Assembly (NCBI GenBank): GCA_017444505.1
Contig: JAFSWK010000177.1
Span: 1-14,402, forward strand
Source: Rhodocyclaceae bacterium
GTDB taxonomy: Bacteria > Pseudomonadota > Gammaproteobacteria > Burkholderiales > Rhodocyclaceae
Reading direction: 5' to 3'
DNA length: 14,402 nucleotides
The notes below the pieces were generated by a model. The model did no database searches. It saw only the letters and a list, made by a program, of their open reading frames with translations, and was not told where the DNA came from. Position numbers and translations under genes: made by a program. Shown piece by piece: positions 13,826 to 14,402 of this stretch; positions within the stretch are counted from its first letter, which is position 1; every line of letters starts with the position of its first letter.

Positions 13826-14402
13826 ATGAAGTATGGTTTGAAAATCGCGCTGGTGCAGGGCAATTTTACGGTGGGCGATATTGCGGGCAATCTGCGCCGC
13901 TTGCGCGATGCGCTGGCCGAGGCGCGGGCGATGGGGGCGCAGATGCTGGTGACGCCGGAACTGGCGCTCTCTGGTTATCCGCCCGAAGACTGGCTGGAAC
14001 AGCCGGATTTTCACGTCAGCCACGAGGCGGCGCTGGCGCAGATTCAGGCACAGTGCGACGACGTGGCGCTGGTGCTGGGGCATGTGGCGCGCGAAGAGGG
14101 CTGTTTGTACAACGCCGCCAGCGTCTTTCACGAAGGGCGGCGCATCGCGCATTACCGCAAGCGGATGTTGCCCAACTATGGCGTCTTTGACGAAGCGCGC
14201 CACTTCGTGCCGGGCGATGGCGATTGCATGTTTGAATTTGCCGGGCAGCGCATCGCGCTGGCCATCTGCGAAGACCTCTGGGCACCGGGGCATGTGCTGA
14301 TGATGCAGTCGGCGGATTTGACCATCAGCCTGAACGCTTCGCCCTTCGACCTGGAAAAGCATCCGCAGCGGCTGGCCGTGCTGCGCGGGCACGCGCGCGC
14401 GC
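13826..14402 (+). CDS. nadE: Glutamine-dependent NAD+ synthetase, N-terminal part (truncated by window edge)
   Basis: Makes NAD+ from deamido-NAD+, ATP and glutamine. The visible 192 residues are the nitrilase-type glutaminase domain that releases ammonia for the synthetase domain lying beyond the window. The catalytic triad is Glu45 in VTPELALSGYPPED, Lys112 in YRKRMLPNYGVFDE and Cys148 in AICEDLW. The ATG at 13826 has AGGAA at 13812-13816. The gene is divergent from ispB. It runs off the right edge, so the frame has no stop in the window. Confidence 0.95.
   Translation, partial: MKYGLKIALVQGNFTVGDIAGNLRRLRDALAEARAMGAQMLVTPELALSGYPPEDWLEQPDFHVSHEAALAQIQAQCDDVALVLGHVAREEGCLYNAASVFHEGRRIAHYRKRMLPNYGVFDEARHFVPGDGDCMFEFAGQRIALAICEDLWAPGHVLMMQSADLTISLNASPFDLEKHPQRLAVLRGHARA

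Overview
The window is GC-rich chromosomal DNA from a betaproteobacterium, probably of the Burkholderiales (Comamonadaceae-like). The basis is protein similarity judged by eye, the gene order ffs-dnaX-ybaB-recR and ribE-ribB-ribH-nusB, and a hairpin cassette inside dnaX that resembles intergenic repeats I recall from that group. No database search was run. Almost all of the window is core housekeeping sequence. I see no insertion sequence, integrase, CRISPR array or phage module.

Region 1 (1-5986, plus strand). Palindromic repeats precede a strong promoter and the 4.5S SRP RNA gene (ffs). Seven closely packed genes follow: dnaX (clamp-loader tau), ybaB, recR, ribE, a RibBX-type ribBA, ribH and nusB. 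They may form one long transcription unit linking DNA replication and repair with late riboflavin synthesis and transcription antitermination. RibBX keeps an intact DHBP synthase domain, but its GTP cyclohydrolase II-like half has lost the zinc and catalytic motifs. A true RibA and RibD must therefore be encoded elsewhere.

Region 2 (5983-9648, minus strand). A four-gene block reads, in transcription order, MltB-family lytic transglycosylase, Blc-type lipocalin, AlkD-like DNA glycosylase and Fic-domain protein. It converges on nusB with overlapping stop codons. The first three genes are very tightly spaced. This is the most accessory-looking part of the window.

Region 3 (9704-10599, plus strand). 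A promoter drives tRNA-Ser(CGA), with cobU only 13 nt downstream. A near-consensus promoter whose -35 box overlaps the cobU stop codon then drives tRNA-Lys(UUU), which ends in a clear intrinsic terminator.

Region 4 (10706-13744, minus strand). In transcription order: ispB (polyprenyl diphosphate synthase, TTG start, strong promoter), tRNA-Pro(CGG) with an intrinsic terminator, rlmD (23S rRNA m5U1939 methyltransferase) and an unrecognised 139-residue protein.

Region 5 (13762-end, plus strand). Divergent from ispB lies the 5' part of glutamine-dependent NAD+ synthetase (nadE), cut by the window edge.

The most notable observations are repeat DNA absorbed in frame into the dnaX linker, the degenerate RibBX, the repeat-linked Fic-winged-helix protein, an unusual tRNA-Lys acceptor stem, and cobU placed directly behind a tRNA with a 13-nt all-pyrimidine leader. 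I found no convincing completely new system.
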